A DNA stretch of 64,000 bases from Nocardia sp. SYP-A9097 (GCF_009649815.1 NZ_WJIC01000017.1:81810-145809), one strand, 5' to 3'. Counted from the stretch's first letter, positions 16,541 to 25,877 are shown. Notes: generated by a model from the letters alone, not told the origin. Made by a program: numbers and translations.

Positions 16541-18172
16541 ATGTCTCGTTCCATCCGCAAATCAGATCCCGTCGAGGCCGACTACGTGGTGGTGGGTGCC
16601 GGCAGCGCCGGTGCCATCGTGGCCAGTCGGCTCGCCGAGTCCGGTGCCAGTGTGATCCTGTTGGAGGCCGGGCGAAAGGACAATACGCGGCTGGTCTCGG
16701 TACCAGGCTCGATCGCCATGGTGCACACCGTTCCCGGGTTGAAGAAGCGGTTGACGTGGAAGCAGTACTCGGTTCCGCAGAAGCACGCCAACGATCGTGC
16801 GATCCCGATGACGCGAGGCAAGGTGCTGGGCGGCTCGAGCTCGGTCAACGGCATGTTGTTCGTGCGTGGCAACCGTGCCAACTACGACCGCTGGGCCGCT
16901 GAGGGTTGCAGCGGATGGAGCTATGCCGATGTGCTGCCCGCGTTCAAGCGCCTGGAGAACTGGGAGGGTGGGGCGAGCGATCTACGGGGTGCGGGTGGTC
17001 CGATCGAGGTGACCCGCCAGCGTGACCTCACGCCCATCGCACAGCAGTGGCTGGGCGCGGCCTCGGAAACACTGGGCGTTCCCGAGATCGCCGACTACAA
17101 CGGCGAATCACAGGAGGGCGTAGGCGTTTTCCAGCAGAGCGTGCGCGGCGGTCTGCGCTACAGCTCCGCGCGGGGCTACCTCACCGACCGCCCCAGTCCG
17201 AACCTGTTCGTGCGCACCGGAACTCATGTCACGCGGGTGGTGATCGAGCACGGCCGGGCCACCGGCGTGGAAGTGATCGCGCGGGGTGAGCGGCGGATCA
17301 TCCGTGCGGCAAAGGAAGTCGTGGTCTCCGCCGGCGTGATGGCATCTCCGCAACTACTGATGCTCTCGGGCATCGGCCCGGCCACACACCTGCGCGAGCT
17401 CGGGCTGCCGGTGCATGCGGACCTGCCGGTCGGGCAGAATCTGCATGATCACCTGTTCGTGCCGCTGACCTTCGTCACCGCGCAGGCGCGCCATCGTTCG
17501 ATTCCTTCGCATATGGCCGCGGCGATGGTGCGCGAGCTCGCCAAGCCTGGTAGCACCTGGTTCGGCCGGACCTTGTTCGAGCTGGTCGGTTTCGCGAAAA
17601 CGTCGTTCGCCGAGGATATTCCGGACCTACAGATCCATGTCCTGCCGTGGGGTTATCCGTCGCCCAACCAGGACCTGGACAAGCTGTACACCGTGGACCG
17701 GCGCGCGGCACTGACGATCTTCCCGACGCTGATCTATCCCCGGAGTCGTGGCGAGCTGCGGCTGGCTTCGATCGATCCGCTAGCTTCGCCGTTGATCGAC
17801 CCCGGTTACCTGACCGATCCCGCGGACACCGAATTCCTGATCGAGAGCATCCGGATCATTCGCGAGATCATGGCCAACCGGTCGATCGCTCCCGATATCA
17901 CCGAGGAATTGACCCCCGGCCCCGACTTTCGAGACGAGTCCGCGCTGCGTCGTGAGCTGCCCAATCGGGTCCACTCGGTCTACCACCCGGTGGGTACCTG
18001 CCGTATGGGCGTGGACGAGCGTGCGGTGGTCGATCCGCAATTGCGGGTGCGTGGCATCGAGGGGCTGCGGGTGGCCGATGCCTCGATCATGCCCAGCATC
18101 ACCGGCGGCAACACCAACGCTCCGTCCTACATGATCGGCGAGAAGGCCGCCGAGTTCATTCTCGCGTCATGA
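16541..18172 (+). CDS. GMC family FAD-dependent oxidoreductase (choline dehydrogenase-like)
   Basis: This is a 543-residue protein. YVVVGAGSAGAIVASRLAE is the FAD-binding motif. GGSSSVNGMLFVRGN is the first GMC signature and ASPQLLMLSGIGPATHL the second. HSVYHPVGTCRMG carries the catalytic histidine region. GMC enzymes oxidise primary alcohols; the substrate here is unknown, but the operator suggests membership in the cyp51/TetR regulon. It is followed by an ATGA-overlapping dehydrogenase gene, consistent with successive oxidation. Confidence 0.85.
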   Translation: MSRSIRKSDPVEADYVVVGAGSAGAIVASRLAESGASVILLEAGRKDNTRLVSVPGSIAMVHTVPGLKKRLTWKQYSVPQKHANDRAIPMTRGKVLGGSSSVNGMLFVRGNRANYDRWAAEGCSGWSYADVLPAFKRLENWEGGASDLRGAGGPIEVTRQRDLTPIAQQWLGAASETLGVPEIADYNGESQEGVGVFQQSVRGGLRYSSARGYLTDRPSPNLFVRTGTHVTRVVIEHGRATGVEVIARGERRIIRAAKEVVVSAGVMASPQLLMLSGIGPATHLRELGLPVHADLPVGQNLHDHLFVPLTFVTAQARHRSIPSHMAAAMVRELAKPGSTWFGRTLFELVGFAKTSFAEDIPDLQIHVLPWGYPSPNQDLDKLYTVDRRAALTIFPTLIYPRSRGELRLASIDPLASPLIDPGYLTDPADTEFLIESIRIIREIMANRSIAPDITEELTPGPDFRDESALRRELPNRVHSVYHPVGTCRMGVDERAVVDPQLRVRGIEGLRVADASIMPSITGGNTNAPSYMIGEKAAEFILAS

Positions 18173-19248
18173 CTTACGCAGGGACGCCCGGCCGAGTTCT
18201 GGTAACGGGGGCATTCGGGCTCGTCGGATCGGCGGTCACGCACGCGCTCGTGGCCCGCGGGTTCCGTGTCGTAGCAACGGATCTGAATCTGCCGGGGAAT
18301 CGCCGCGCTGCTGCCGCGTTGGTAAACGAGCAGGTCGAAGTGCGGTGGGCCGACCTGACGGTGACCGACCAAGTCGAGAGCCTGGTGAAGGAAGTTCGTC
18401 CCGGAGCGATCATCCATCTGGCCGCGATCATCCCGCCTGCGGCTTACCGGCGGCCTCGACTCGCGCGTGCGGTCAATGTCGATGCCACTGCGACGCTGCT
18501 GAATTCCGCCGCGAGTTTGTCCACGCCCCCGCGGTTCGTCCTCGCCTCGAGTGTCGCCGTGTACGGGCCCCGCAATCCACATCGCACCGAGAGCCTGCTC
18601 AGGCCCGAAACACCGCTCGGCCCGACGGATCTATACGGTGCCCACAAGTTGGAGGCCGAAGCGCTGGTTCGTGAGTCGGGGCTGGAATGGGTCATTCTTC
18701 GCCTGGGCGGAGTACTGACGAATGAGCTGAAACTCGACATCGACAAGGACACACTCTGTTTCGAGGCAGCGCTGCCGGCCGATGGCAGGATTCACACCGT
18801 CGATGTTCGTGATGTGGCCGAGGCGTTCACTACGGCGGTGTCCACACCCTCCGCCCGCGAGGTCTTCCTCATCGGTGGGGATGCGTCGCACCGGCTTCGG
18901 CAATCCGACCTCGGAAAATCTGTCGCCGCTGCCGCAGGGCTCGTGAACGCAGTCCCGGTGGGCAAGCCCGGTGATCCGCAGAGCGGGGAGAACTGGTTCG
19001 TGACGGACTGGATGGATACGAGCCGCTCCGAGCGGGTATTGGGTTTTCAGCACCATTCGTTTCCGTCCATGCTCGATGAAATCCGCACCAGGGCAAGGCT
19101 ATTGCGGTATTTGGCGGTAGCGGTGTCGCCGCTGATGCGTATGTATTTTCAGCGTCTGTCGCCTTATCGTGGTGACTCGACTCCGTTCGCAGACCCGTGG
19201 CGGGTCATAGCTGGCCGCCTCGGCAACCCGGAACCAGACAGGGCTTGA
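18169..19248 (+). CDS. NAD-dependent epimerase/dehydratase (extended SDR)
   Basis: This is a 359-residue protein whose ATG overlaps the GMC stop. VTGAFGLVGSAVTHAL is the NAD-binding GxxGxxG motif and DLYGAHKLEAEAL the Y-x(3)-K active site. The length fits extended SDRs, including 3-beta-hydroxysteroid-dehydrogenase-like members. The substrate is not readable. It is coupled to the GMC oxidoreductase upstream and to a small ORF downstream. Confidence 0.8.
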   Translation: MTYAGTPGRVLVTGAFGLVGSAVTHALVARGFRVVATDLNLPGNRRAAAALVNEQVEVRWADLTVTDQVESLVKEVRPGAIIHLAAIIPPAAYRRPRLARAVNVDATATLLNSAASLSTPPRFVLASSVAVYGPRNPHRTESLLRPETPLGPTDLYGAHKLEAEALVRESGLEWVILRLGGVLTNELKLDIDKDTLCFEAALPADGRIHTVDVRDVAEAFTTAVSTPSAREVFLIGGDASHRLRQSDLGKSVAAAAGLVNAVPVGKPGDPQSGENWFVTDWMDTSRSERVLGFQHHSFPSMLDEIRTRARLLRYLAVAVSPLMRMYFQRLSPYRGDSTPFADPWRVIAGRLGNPEPDRA

Positions 19249-19560
19249 ATGGGATTCTCGCTCGAGCCTCTCACCTCCGAGGAGATCGACGACATAGTCG
19301 ACTGGCAACTGGAGGATGGGCGCCGCCGCGGTCAATACGGATCGCCGCGCGCGGCGTCGGATCCGCGAATCTCGCCGCTGGCAACGTGGTTCATGCGGTC
19401 CGGTTCGACCTTGCTCCGCCCGGGGTTGCGGCTTGCCTGCTGGGCTGCGCGGCAGTTGGAGTCGATTCCCGCAGGCCCGAGCCTCGCAACCATCAGGGGA
19501 ACGGCAATGAAGCCCGGGACGCCCACGCCGTACGTGCGTGGCGGGACCTCAGGACAGTAG
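19249..19560 (+). CDS. Small hypothetical protein
   Basis: This is a 103-residue ORF whose ATG follows directly on the TGA of the epimerase gene. The N-terminus MGFSLEPLTSEEIDDIVDWQ is acidic and helix-like. The C-terminal half is less protein-like and may be the decayed end of a longer gene. I recognise no family. The position argues for translational coupling. Confidence 0.4.
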   Translation: MGFSLEPLTSEEIDDIVDWQLEDGRRRGQYGSPRAASDPRISPLATWFMRSGSTLLRPGLRLACWAARQLESIPAGPSLATIRGTAMKPGTPTPYVRGGTSGQ

Positions 19561-19640
19561 GCGTCGCAGGAGTTTGTTTGCGTGCAGGGCAGTCGGCGCG
19601 TGCATGGCCGCCAGATGTGTGCTGGTGGAACGTTGTGCAC

Positions 19641-20738
19641 TCAGAGCAGCACCACTGAACGCAGCACTTCGCCGGAATGCATGGTGTGGAAAGCCTTTTC
19701 GACGTCGGCGAGGCCGATTCGCTCGGTGACGAACTTCTCCAGTGGTAGCCGTCCCTGCAGGTGCAGGTTGATGAGGGTGGGGAAATCGCGTTCGGGCAGG
19801 CAGTCGCCGTACCAGGACGATTTGAGAGCTCCGCCGCGGGAGAAGAAGTCGATCAGCGGCATCTCCAAGGTCATATCGGGGGTGGGCACGCCGACCAGTA
19901 CCACGGTGCCGGCGAGATCTCGGGCGTAGAACGCCTGCTTCCAGGTTTCGGGTCGGCCGACGGCGTCGATGACGACGTCGGCGCCGAACCCGCCCGTGAT
20001 TTCCTGAACGCGTGCAACAGGATCGGTGGTGGTCGCGTCGACGGTGTGGGTCGCGCCCAGTTCGCGGGCCCAGCCCAGTTTCCGCTCATCGCGATCGATG
20101 GCGATGATGGTGTGCGCTCCGACCAGGCGAGCGCCGGCGATCGCCGCGTCGCCGACACCACCGCAGCCGATGACCGCCACGGAGTCGTCGCGGCCGATGT
20201 TTCCGGTGTTGATCGCCGCACCCAGCCCGGCCATCACTCCGCAGCCGAGCAGTCCGGCGACGGCCGGGTCGACCGCGGGGTCGACTTTGGTGCACTGACC
20301 GGCGTGCACGAGTGTCTTATCGGCGAAGGCGCCGATGCCCAAGGCCGATGTCAGTTCGGTGCCGTCCTCGAGTGTCATCTTCTGTGTCGCGTTGAAGGTG
20401 TCGAAACAGTGTTGCGGCCGGCCCCGTTTGCAGGCTCGGCAGTTGCCGCAGACCGCACGCCAGTTCAGGATCACGAAATCGCCTGGTGCGACGGAATCCA
20501 CTCCGGCGCCGATACTTTCGACGATCCCTGCCGCTTCGTGGCCGAGTAGGAACGGGAAGTCATCGTTGATTCCGCCTTCCCGGTAAGTGAGGTCGGTATG
20601 GCACACGCCGCATGCGGCGATGTCGACGACCACTTCACCCGGTCCGGGGTCGGGAATCACGATGGTGGTCACCTCTACCGGTGCACCCTTCGCCCGGGCG
20701 ATCACGCCCTGCACGTGTTGGGGCATTCTTGTGCTCAT
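19641..20738 (-). CDS. mscR: S-(hydroxymethyl)mycothiol dehydrogenase (mycothiol-dependent formaldehyde dehydrogenase)
   Basis: This is a 365-residue zinc alcohol dehydrogenase, nearly identical in signature to mycobacterial MscR. CGVCHTDLTYREGG and GHEAAGIVESIG carry catalytic zinc ligands. CGNCRACKRGRPQHC carries the four structural-zinc cysteines and CGGVGDAAIAG the NAD site. The enzyme oxidises the mycothiol adduct of formaldehyde to the formyl thioester, and may also act on nitrosomycothiol. It is the last gene of the cyp51 operon, 12 bp after a TetR gene. Confidence 0.9.
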   Translation of the reverse strand: MSTRMPQHVQGVIARAKGAPVEVTTIVIPDPGPGEVVVDIAACGVCHTDLTYREGGINDDFPFLLGHEAAGIVESIGAGVDSVAPGDFVILNWRAVCGNCRACKRGRPQHCFDTFNATQKMTLEDGTELTSALGIGAFADKTLVHAGQCTKVDPAVDPAVAGLLGCGVMAGLGAAINTGNIGRDDSVAVIGCGGVGDAAIAGARLVGAHTIIAIDRDERKLGWARELGATHTVDATTTDPVARVQEITGGFGADVVIDAVGRPETWKQAFYARDLAGTVVLVGVPTPDMTLEMPLIDFFSRGGALKSSWYGDCLPERDFPTLINLHLQGRLPLEKFVTERIGLADVEKAFHTMHSGEVLRSVVLL

Positions 20739-20750
20739 TTCTTCGAAAGG

Positions 20751-21326
20751 TCAGGCCAACATTCGCTTTACGCACATCTCCAGGAGATCGGCGCCTTCGG
20801 CATAGGACAGATAGCCCATGCCGCTGCGCAGCATGGCGCCGTAGTACAGCAACTCGAGCATGTCGAGGCGTTCGCGGTCATTGGAGCCCAGCGCCTCAGC
20901 GAGACGGCGGCGGATCTCCGATCCGATCCGAACGCGCAGATGCTTCACATCGGGATCGTCGCCGAGCAGGGCATTGCTGATCGCGCCGGCCAGGGCGGGC
21001 TCGTCCGCCACCAGCAGCGCGATCTGCCGGAGCACCACGACGACCCGGTCGGTCGGACCCGCCCCGTCGATCCGCACCGGAGCAGAGGCGGTGAGCCGTC
21101 GCCAGAAGACCTCGGAGATCAGATGTTCCTTGGACGAGAAGTAGGTGTATGCGGTGGCCGTGCCCACTCCTGCCGTGGCGGCCACGAGTCGAATTGTCGT
21201 GCCGGAGTAGCCTTCCCGCGACAGCACCGCAACCGCCGAAGCAGTCAGGCGGTCGACGGTATCGGCTTGCTTCTCGGTCAGACGGCGACGGGTGGCTTCG
21301 ACTCCGGCAGGGGTGGGTTCGGACAT
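20751..21326 (-). CDS. TetR family regulator, cyp51 operon
   Basis: This is a 191-residue regulator. The HTH GTTIRLVAATAGVGTATAY with YFSSKEHLI is almost the same as that of the TetR at 51015-51590, and the C-terminal ligand domain is also similar (ELLYYGAMLRSGMGYLSY). The two therefore probably recognise the same DNA, the GGACA-N2-TGTCC sites. It lies in the leftward cyp51 operon, which would make it autoregulatory from the 24166-24194 sites. Ligand unknown; a sterol or its CoA ester is plausible. Confidence 0.85.
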   Translation of the reverse strand: MSEPTPAGVEATRRRLTEKQADTVDRLTASAVAVLSREGYSGTTIRLVAATAGVGTATAYTYFSSKEHLISEVFWRRLTASAPVRIDGAGPTDRVVVVLRQIALLVADEPALAGAISNALLGDDPDVKHLRVRIGSEIRRRLAEALGSNDRERLDMLELLYYGAMLRSGMGYLSYAEGADLLEMCVKRMLA

Positions 21327-21337
21327 GGATCCTGCTT

Positions 21338-21502
21338 TCAGTACGCGATGAAGAGGATCTCGTCGGGGGAGTAGTCGTGCCCGGGATGGTTCTCGGCCAG
21401 GTGCGCTTGTGTCTTGGCGATGAGGTCGGCTTCGTCGAAGCCGCGAATGTATTCACCGCACGGGCAGTTGAGGCGGGTCTTGCCTACCTTCTCCCTAGGC
21501 AT
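21338..21502 (-). CDS. DUF1059-like small metal-binding protein
   Basis: This is a 54-residue protein whose ATG at 21502 overlaps the end of the P450 gene by 8 bp. It begins MPREKVGKTRLNCPCGEYIR and has HLAENHPGHDYSPDE near the end, the Cys-x-Cys and His pattern of DUF1059. Its place between a P450 and a TetR in one operon suggests an accessory role for the P450 system. It is not a ferredoxin, since it has only two cysteines. Confidence 0.7.
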   Translation of the reverse strand: MPREKVGKTRLNCPCGEYIRGFDEADLIAKTQAHLAENHPGHDYSPDEILFIAY

Positions 21503-22739
21503 AACGCACCTGCCAGTGCTTGATGCCGTTGATCCAACCATTGCGCAGCCGTTCGGGTTCGGCGATCTGGGTCAGGTTGGGCATGGCGTCGGCGATCGCG
21601 TTGAACATGAGGTCGATTTCCAGGCGCGCCAGATTCGCGCCGACGCAGAAGTGCGCGCCGGTGCCGCCGAAAGCCAGGTGCGGATTGGGATCGCGCTGGA
21701 TGTCGAAGGTGAACGGATCGGTGAAGGCGTCCTCGTCGAAATTGGCTGAGCTGTAGAACAATCCGACGCGCTGGCCCGCGCGGATGAGTTGTCCGCCGAG
21801 TTCGGTGTCCGCGGTGGCGGTGCGCTGGAAGGCGGCCACCGGGGTGGCCCAGCGGACGATCTCGTCCGGTGCGGTTCGTGACCGCTGCTCTTTGTACAGC
21901 TCCCATTGATCCGGGTGGTCGATGAAGGCTTTCATTCCGTGTGTGATCGCATTGCGGGTGGTCTCGTTGCCGGCGACGGCGAGCAGGATGACGAAGAATC
22001 CGAATTCGTCGGAACCCAGCGCCTCGCCGTCCAGGTCGGCGTTGACGAGCTGGGTGACGATATCGTGGCCGGGCGCGGCGCGCCGTTCCTCGGCCATATT
22101 CCAGGCGTAGCCGAGGATTTCGACCGAGGCGGCGGTGGAGGAGTCGGTGGTGCTGGTGTCGCCGAATTCGGGATCATCGTAGTTGAGCATCGCATTGGAC
22201 CAGCGGAACAGTTTGCCCCGATCCTGTTGCGGCACACCGAGTAATTCGGCAATGGCCTGGAGCGGCAACTCCGACGCGACCTGCTCGACGAAGTCACCGC
22301 CACCGTCTCGCTTGGCCGCGTGCACGATCCGCTCGGCCCGCTCGGCCAGCGCCGCACGCAGTCCCTCGACCGCGCGTGGACTGAAACCCTTGGAGATGAT
22401 GCGCCGGATCTTGGTGTGCTTGGGTGGATCCATATTCACCAACAGCGCACCGGTCAGTTCGATTTGCTCCATGGTGACCTCGCCGGGCAGACGGATGATC
22501 GAACCTTTGCGTTGCGAGGAAAACAGGTCCGGCTTGCGCGAGATCTCTTTGATGTCCTCGTGTTTGGTGATCGCCCAGTAGCCGCCGTCGCAGAAGCCGC
22601 CGGAGGTCTCATCCGATTGCGCGTTCCACCACACCGGTGCGGTACGGCGCAGTTCCGCGAATTCCGTTGTGGGATTGCGGGTTTCCCACAGGGTCGGATC
22701 GGTGAAATCGAATCCGGTGGGAAGGGTTGGAGCTGGCAC
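21495..22739 (-). CDS. Cytochrome P450, CYP125-like (steroid C26/27-monooxygenase type)
   Basis: The start is taken as GTG 22739, because AGGAGGA lies 5 bp before it; a TTG further upstream lies ahead of that site. The product has 414 residues. AGNETTRN is the I-helix oxygen-activation motif and FGGTGAHFCVGANLARL the haem-binding loop with the axial Cys. LNFDFTDP-type N-terminus, GFCDGGYWAITKHEDIKEIS and GWINGIKHWQVRY are very close to mycobacterial CYP125, which oxidises the cholesterol side chain. It sits 52 bp behind cyp51, so sterol substrates are likely. Confidence 0.85.
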   Translation of the reverse strand: MPAPTLPTGFDFTDPTLWETRNPTTEFAELRRTAPVWWNAQSDETSGGFCDGGYWAITKHEDIKEISRKPDLFSSQRKGSIIRLPGEVTMEQIELTGALLVNMDPPKHTKIRRIISKGFSPRAVEGLRAALAERAERIVHAAKRDGGGDFVEQVASELPLQAIAELLGVPQQDRGKLFRWSNAMLNYDDPEFGDTSTTDSSTAASVEILGYAWNMAEERRAAPGHDIVTQLVNADLDGEALGSDEFGFFVILLAVAGNETTRNAITHGMKAFIDHPDQWELYKEQRSRTAPDEIVRWATPVAAFQRTATADTELGGQLIRAGQRVGLFYSSANFDEDAFTDPFTFDIQRDPNPHLAFGGTGAHFCVGANLARLEIDLMFNAIADAMPNLTQIAEPERLRNGWINGIKHWQVRYA

Positions 22740-22791
22740 AGCTTCCTCCTGTTGGGTCAACAACGTTGTGGACCAGGGACTCCGGTCGGAG

Positions 22792-24144
22792 TCACCGCTG
22801 ACGGCGGCGGTAGCGGACGCGGCAGGGCTGAGCGAGCTGCACCACCATCTTGGAGTGGTCGTTGTGGTAACTGTCCGACGGCTGCGCCAACTCGAATTCC
22901 CAGTCCCGCAGCAGGATCGAGAAGATGGCCTTCAACTGCATGAGTGCGAAAGCCGCTCCGACACAGCGGTGCCGGCCAGCGCCGAACGGAATCCACGTCC
23001 ATCGGTTGATCAGATCCTCCTGCCGTGGATCGAGGTAGCGGCCGGGTTCGAAGGCGTCGGGTTCGGGGAAATCCTCCGGAATCCGGTTGGACACCGCGGG
23101 AGTCGCGGCGACCATGTCGCCGGGCGCGATCCGGTGTCCGCACACCTCGAATTCGTCGCGGGCGATGCGCATGAGAATGATCAGCGGCGGGTGCAGGCGC
23201 AGTGTCTCCTTGAGCGTGGCCTCCAGCGTCGGAATTTGGCGCAGCGCATTGTGACTCACCTCGGAGCCGTCCGCGAACAGCTCGTCGAGTTCAGTGACCA
23301 CCTCGGTCAGCAGTTCAGGGTGCCGCAGCAATTCGATAATCGTCCACGCCGCGGTGCCCGAAGTGGTGTGGTGCCCGGCGAACATCATCGAGATGAAGAT
23401 GCCGGTGATCTCACTGGCCGAGAACCTGGACACCCCCTGCTCGTCCTTCACCGAGATCAGTACGTCGAGCATATCCCGATCCTGTTTGCCCACAGGCGGA
23501 TTGGCTTCGCGCTGATCCATGATCCCCTGCACCAGTTCGACCAACTGCACACGCGCCTCGTCGCGCCGGCGGAAACTGTCGATCGGTGCGTAGGGGTCGA
23601 CGTAGGCGAGCGCGTCGGTGCCCTGCTCGAGCTCGTGATACAGATGAGCGAAACGCTCGTCGAGCTGATTGCGGAATTTCACCCCGATCAGGCAGGACGA
23701 GGAGGTGTAGATGGTCAGTTCGGCGAAGAATTCGAGCAGATCGATCTCGCCCTCGTCACCCCAGCGCGCGAGCATCTGCTCGACTTCGGTGGCGATGGTG
23801 CCGGCGTGCCCGCGCATATGCTCGGCTCGCAGCGCCTGGTTGTGCAACATCTCCTTGCGGCGTTCGGGCGGAGCGTCGAAGACGACGCCGTCGCCGAAGA
23901 TCGGCTTCATGAACGGGTAGGCCGCGCCCTGGTCGAGTTCGTCATCGCCGGCGCGGAAGAAGAACTCGTTGGCCTCGGCCCCGGACAGCAGGATGACATC
24001 GCGGCCGGCGAGTTCGAAGGAGCCGACATCGCCGCATTCGGCGCGGACGCGGCGCATCAACGCGATGGGATCGGTACGGAACTCCTCCAGGTGCCCGTGC
24101 TCGCCCCCGCCTCCGGAAACACGCTGCGGCTTGACCAATGTCAT
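22792..24144 (-). CDS. cyp51: Sterol 14-alpha-demethylase CYP51
   Basis: This is a 450-residue P450 beginning MTLVKPQRVSGGGGEHGHLE with GGGAAGGA upstream. FFRAGDDELDQGAAYPFM, FAGHHTTSGTA (I-helix), LKETLRLHPPLIILMR (K-helix ExxR) and FGAGRHRCVGAAFALMQ (haem Cys) match bacterial CYP51 closely. The enzyme removes the 14-alpha-methyl group of sterols by three oxidations, releasing formate. Sterol synthesis is not expected here, so an imported sterol is the likely substrate. It is first in a leftward operon and divergent from an aldehyde dehydrogenase gene, as in mycobacteria. Confidence 0.93.
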   Translation of the reverse strand: MTLVKPQRVSGGGGEHGHLEEFRTDPIALMRRVRAECGDVGSFELAGRDVILLSGAEANEFFFRAGDDELDQGAAYPFMKPIFGDGVVFDAPPERRKEMLHNQALRAEHMRGHAGTIATEVEQMLARWGDEGEIDLLEFFAELTIYTSSSCLIGVKFRNQLDERFAHLYHELEQGTDALAYVDPYAPIDSFRRRDEARVQLVELVQGIMDQREANPPVGKQDRDMLDVLISVKDEQGVSRFSASEITGIFISMMFAGHHTTSGTAAWTIIELLRHPELLTEVVTELDELFADGSEVSHNALRQIPTLEATLKETLRLHPPLIILMRIARDEFEVCGHRIAPGDMVAATPAVSNRIPEDFPEPDAFEPGRYLDPRQEDLINRWTWIPFGAGRHRCVGAAFALMQLKAIFSILLRDWEFELAQPSDSYHNDHSKMVVQLAQPCRVRYRRRQR

Positions 24145-24165
24145 TGGAAATCCTTCCCGGGATCT

Positions 24166-24194
24166 CTGTCCGGACAGATGATGGACATGTGTCC
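24166..24194. promoter_or_regulatory. Double operator upstream of cyp51 (CTGTCCGGACAG + GGACATGTGTCC)
   Basis: The palindrome CTGTCCGGACAG (24166-24177) and the dyad GGACATGTGTCC (24183-24194) lie 22-50 bp upstream of cyp51. This is the strongest instance of the GGACA-N2-TGTCC motif in the window and is placed to block the cyp51 promoter. Confidence 0.65.
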
Positions 24195-24334
24195 GGACGG
24201 TACTACGAGAAATAGTCCGCGACAAGCCTCGGTGTCGGCGATGGTGCCGTCGCCGAGTGCTTCGCCGCGCGGATTCCCGCTGGCGTGCACCGCAATTGAC
24301 GCTTGCGCCCGATCAGCCTTCCGAACTATATTCC

Positions 24335-24346
24335 GAACAGCTGTCC
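24335..24346. promoter_or_regulatory. Operator GAACAGCTGTCC upstream of aldehyde dehydrogenase
   Basis: This is one mismatch from GGACAGCTGTCC (15897) and ends 20 bp before the ALDH start. It gives the divergent rightward operon its own copy. Confidence 0.55.
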
Positions 24347-24366
24347 AGACATGTTTCGGGAGTCGT

Positions 24367-25839
24367 ATGATGAATGACCTGGTCCCTGCCGAAGGCACCC
24401 CACTGCTGATCGGGGGCAAACTGCTCCCCGGTGGGTCGGGTGTCTTCGCGACGGTCGATCCCGCCACCGAGGAGATACTCGGCCACGCGGCCAATGCCTC
24501 CGCCGCCGATATGGACGCCGCGATCGCGGCAGCGCGCACCGCCTTCGATAGCACCGACTGGTCTCGCGATCACGCCTTCCGCGCCCATTGTGTTCGCCAG
24601 CTGCGTGACGCACTGCGTGCGCATATCGAAGAATTGCGCACGATCACCATCGCCGAGGCCGGTGCGCCGGTCATGCTCACCAGCGGCCCGCAACTGGAGG
24701 GGCCGGTCGGCGACCTGTCCTTCGCTGCCGATCTGAGCGAGAACTACAGCTGGGCAACCGATCTCGGGACCGCCGAGCAGATGGGTATCAACAGTCGACG
24801 GCAGATCCGGCGCGAAGCGGTCGGTGTCGTCGGCGCGATCACGCCGTGGAACTTCCCGCATCAGATCAATCTCGCCAAGCTCGGCCCGGCGCTGGCCGCA
24901 GGCAACACGGTGGTGCTCAAGCCCGCACCCGATACCCCGTGGTGCGCGGCGGTGCTGGGCGCGCTCATCGCCGAACACACCGACATCCCCGCCGGAGTGG
25001 TGAATATCGTGACCTCCGACAGTCACGGCATCGGTGCGCAATTGGTGGAAGACCCACGCGTGGACATGATTTCGTTCACCGGCTCCACCCGCACGGGCCG
25101 CGCGGTGATGACCGGCGGCGCGGTGAACCTCAAGCGCACCTTTCTGGAACTGGGCGGCAAATCCGCCGCCGTCGTCCTCGATGACGCCGATATCGCGACC
25201 GCGGTGAGCTACACCGCGTTCTCCGTGGCAGTGCACGCCGGGCAGGGCTGTGCGCTCACCACCCGGTTGCTGGTACCGCGTGCGGCATACGCCGATGCCG
25301 TCGCGGCCGCCGCCAAGACCATGGCCGGAATGCGGCCCGGCGATCCGAACAATCCCGGAACCATTTGCGGCCCACTGATTTCCGCCGCCCAGCGCGACCG
25401 CGTCGAACGCTATCTCGAAATCGCCCGCGCCGAGGGTGGGCGGATCGTGACCGGCGGTGGCCGTCCCGAGGATCGGTCGCGCGGTTTCTTCATTGAACCC
25501 ACCGTCATCGCCGATCTCGACAACAACGCCACCGTCGCGCGGGAGGAGATCTTCGGCCCGGTGCTGGTGGTCATCCCGCACGACGGTGACGCCGACGCCA
25601 TTCGGCTTGCCAATGACTCTCCGTACGGGTTGTCAGGCTCGGTCTGGGGTACCGACCCCGAGCGAATCGACCGTGTGGTCAACGGTATTCGCACCGGCAC
25701 CCTGAGTGTGAACGGTGGTCTCTGGTATCACGCCGACGCGCCGTTCGGTGGTTACAAACAGTCCGGCATCGGGCGCGAAATGGGTGTCGCCGGTTTCGAG
25801 GAGTACCTCGAAACCAAGCTGATCGCCACGCCCGCTTGA
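24367..25839 (+). CDS. Aldehyde dehydrogenase (mycobacterial AldA/Rv0768-like)
   Basis: This is a 490-residue ALDH with two candidate ATGs (24367, 24370). AITPWNFPHQINLAKLGPAL, ELGGKSAAV (Glu base) and HAGQGCALTTRL (catalytic Cys) are present. It is divergent from cyp51, with two downstream genes in ATGA overlap, as remembered for Rv0768-Rv0771. It could oxidise an aldehyde formed by the P450 or dehydrogenases of the cluster. Confidence 0.87.
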   Translation: MMNDLVPAEGTPLLIGGKLLPGGSGVFATVDPATEEILGHAANASAADMDAAIAAARTAFDSTDWSRDHAFRAHCVRQLRDALRAHIEELRTITIAEAGAPVMLTSGPQLEGPVGDLSFAADLSENYSWATDLGTAEQMGINSRRQIRREAVGVVGAITPWNFPHQINLAKLGPALAAGNTVVLKPAPDTPWCAAVLGALIAEHTDIPAGVVNIVTSDSHGIGAQLVEDPRVDMISFTGSTRTGRAVMTGGAVNLKRTFLELGGKSAAVVLDDADIATAVSYTAFSVAVHAGQGCALTTRLLVPRAAYADAVAAAAKTMAGMRPGDPNNPGTICGPLISAAQRDRVERYLEIARAEGGRIVTGGGRPEDRSRGFFIEPTVIADLDNNATVAREEIFGPVLVVIPHDGDADAIRLANDSPYGLSGSVWGTDPERIDRVVNGIRTGTLSVNGGLWYHADAPFGGYKQSGIGREMGVAGFEEYLETKLIATPA

Positions 25840-25877
25840 TCTTTCGAACACCTACACCCATGACTAGGAGTGCAACC

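Noticed and set aside
22669..24366. Very long + strand open frame continuing upstream of the aldehyde dehydrogenase start
   Set aside because: It is antisense to the CYP51 gene and reads as low-similarity arginine/glycine-rich sequence. The ALDH has its own ATG and homology begins there.
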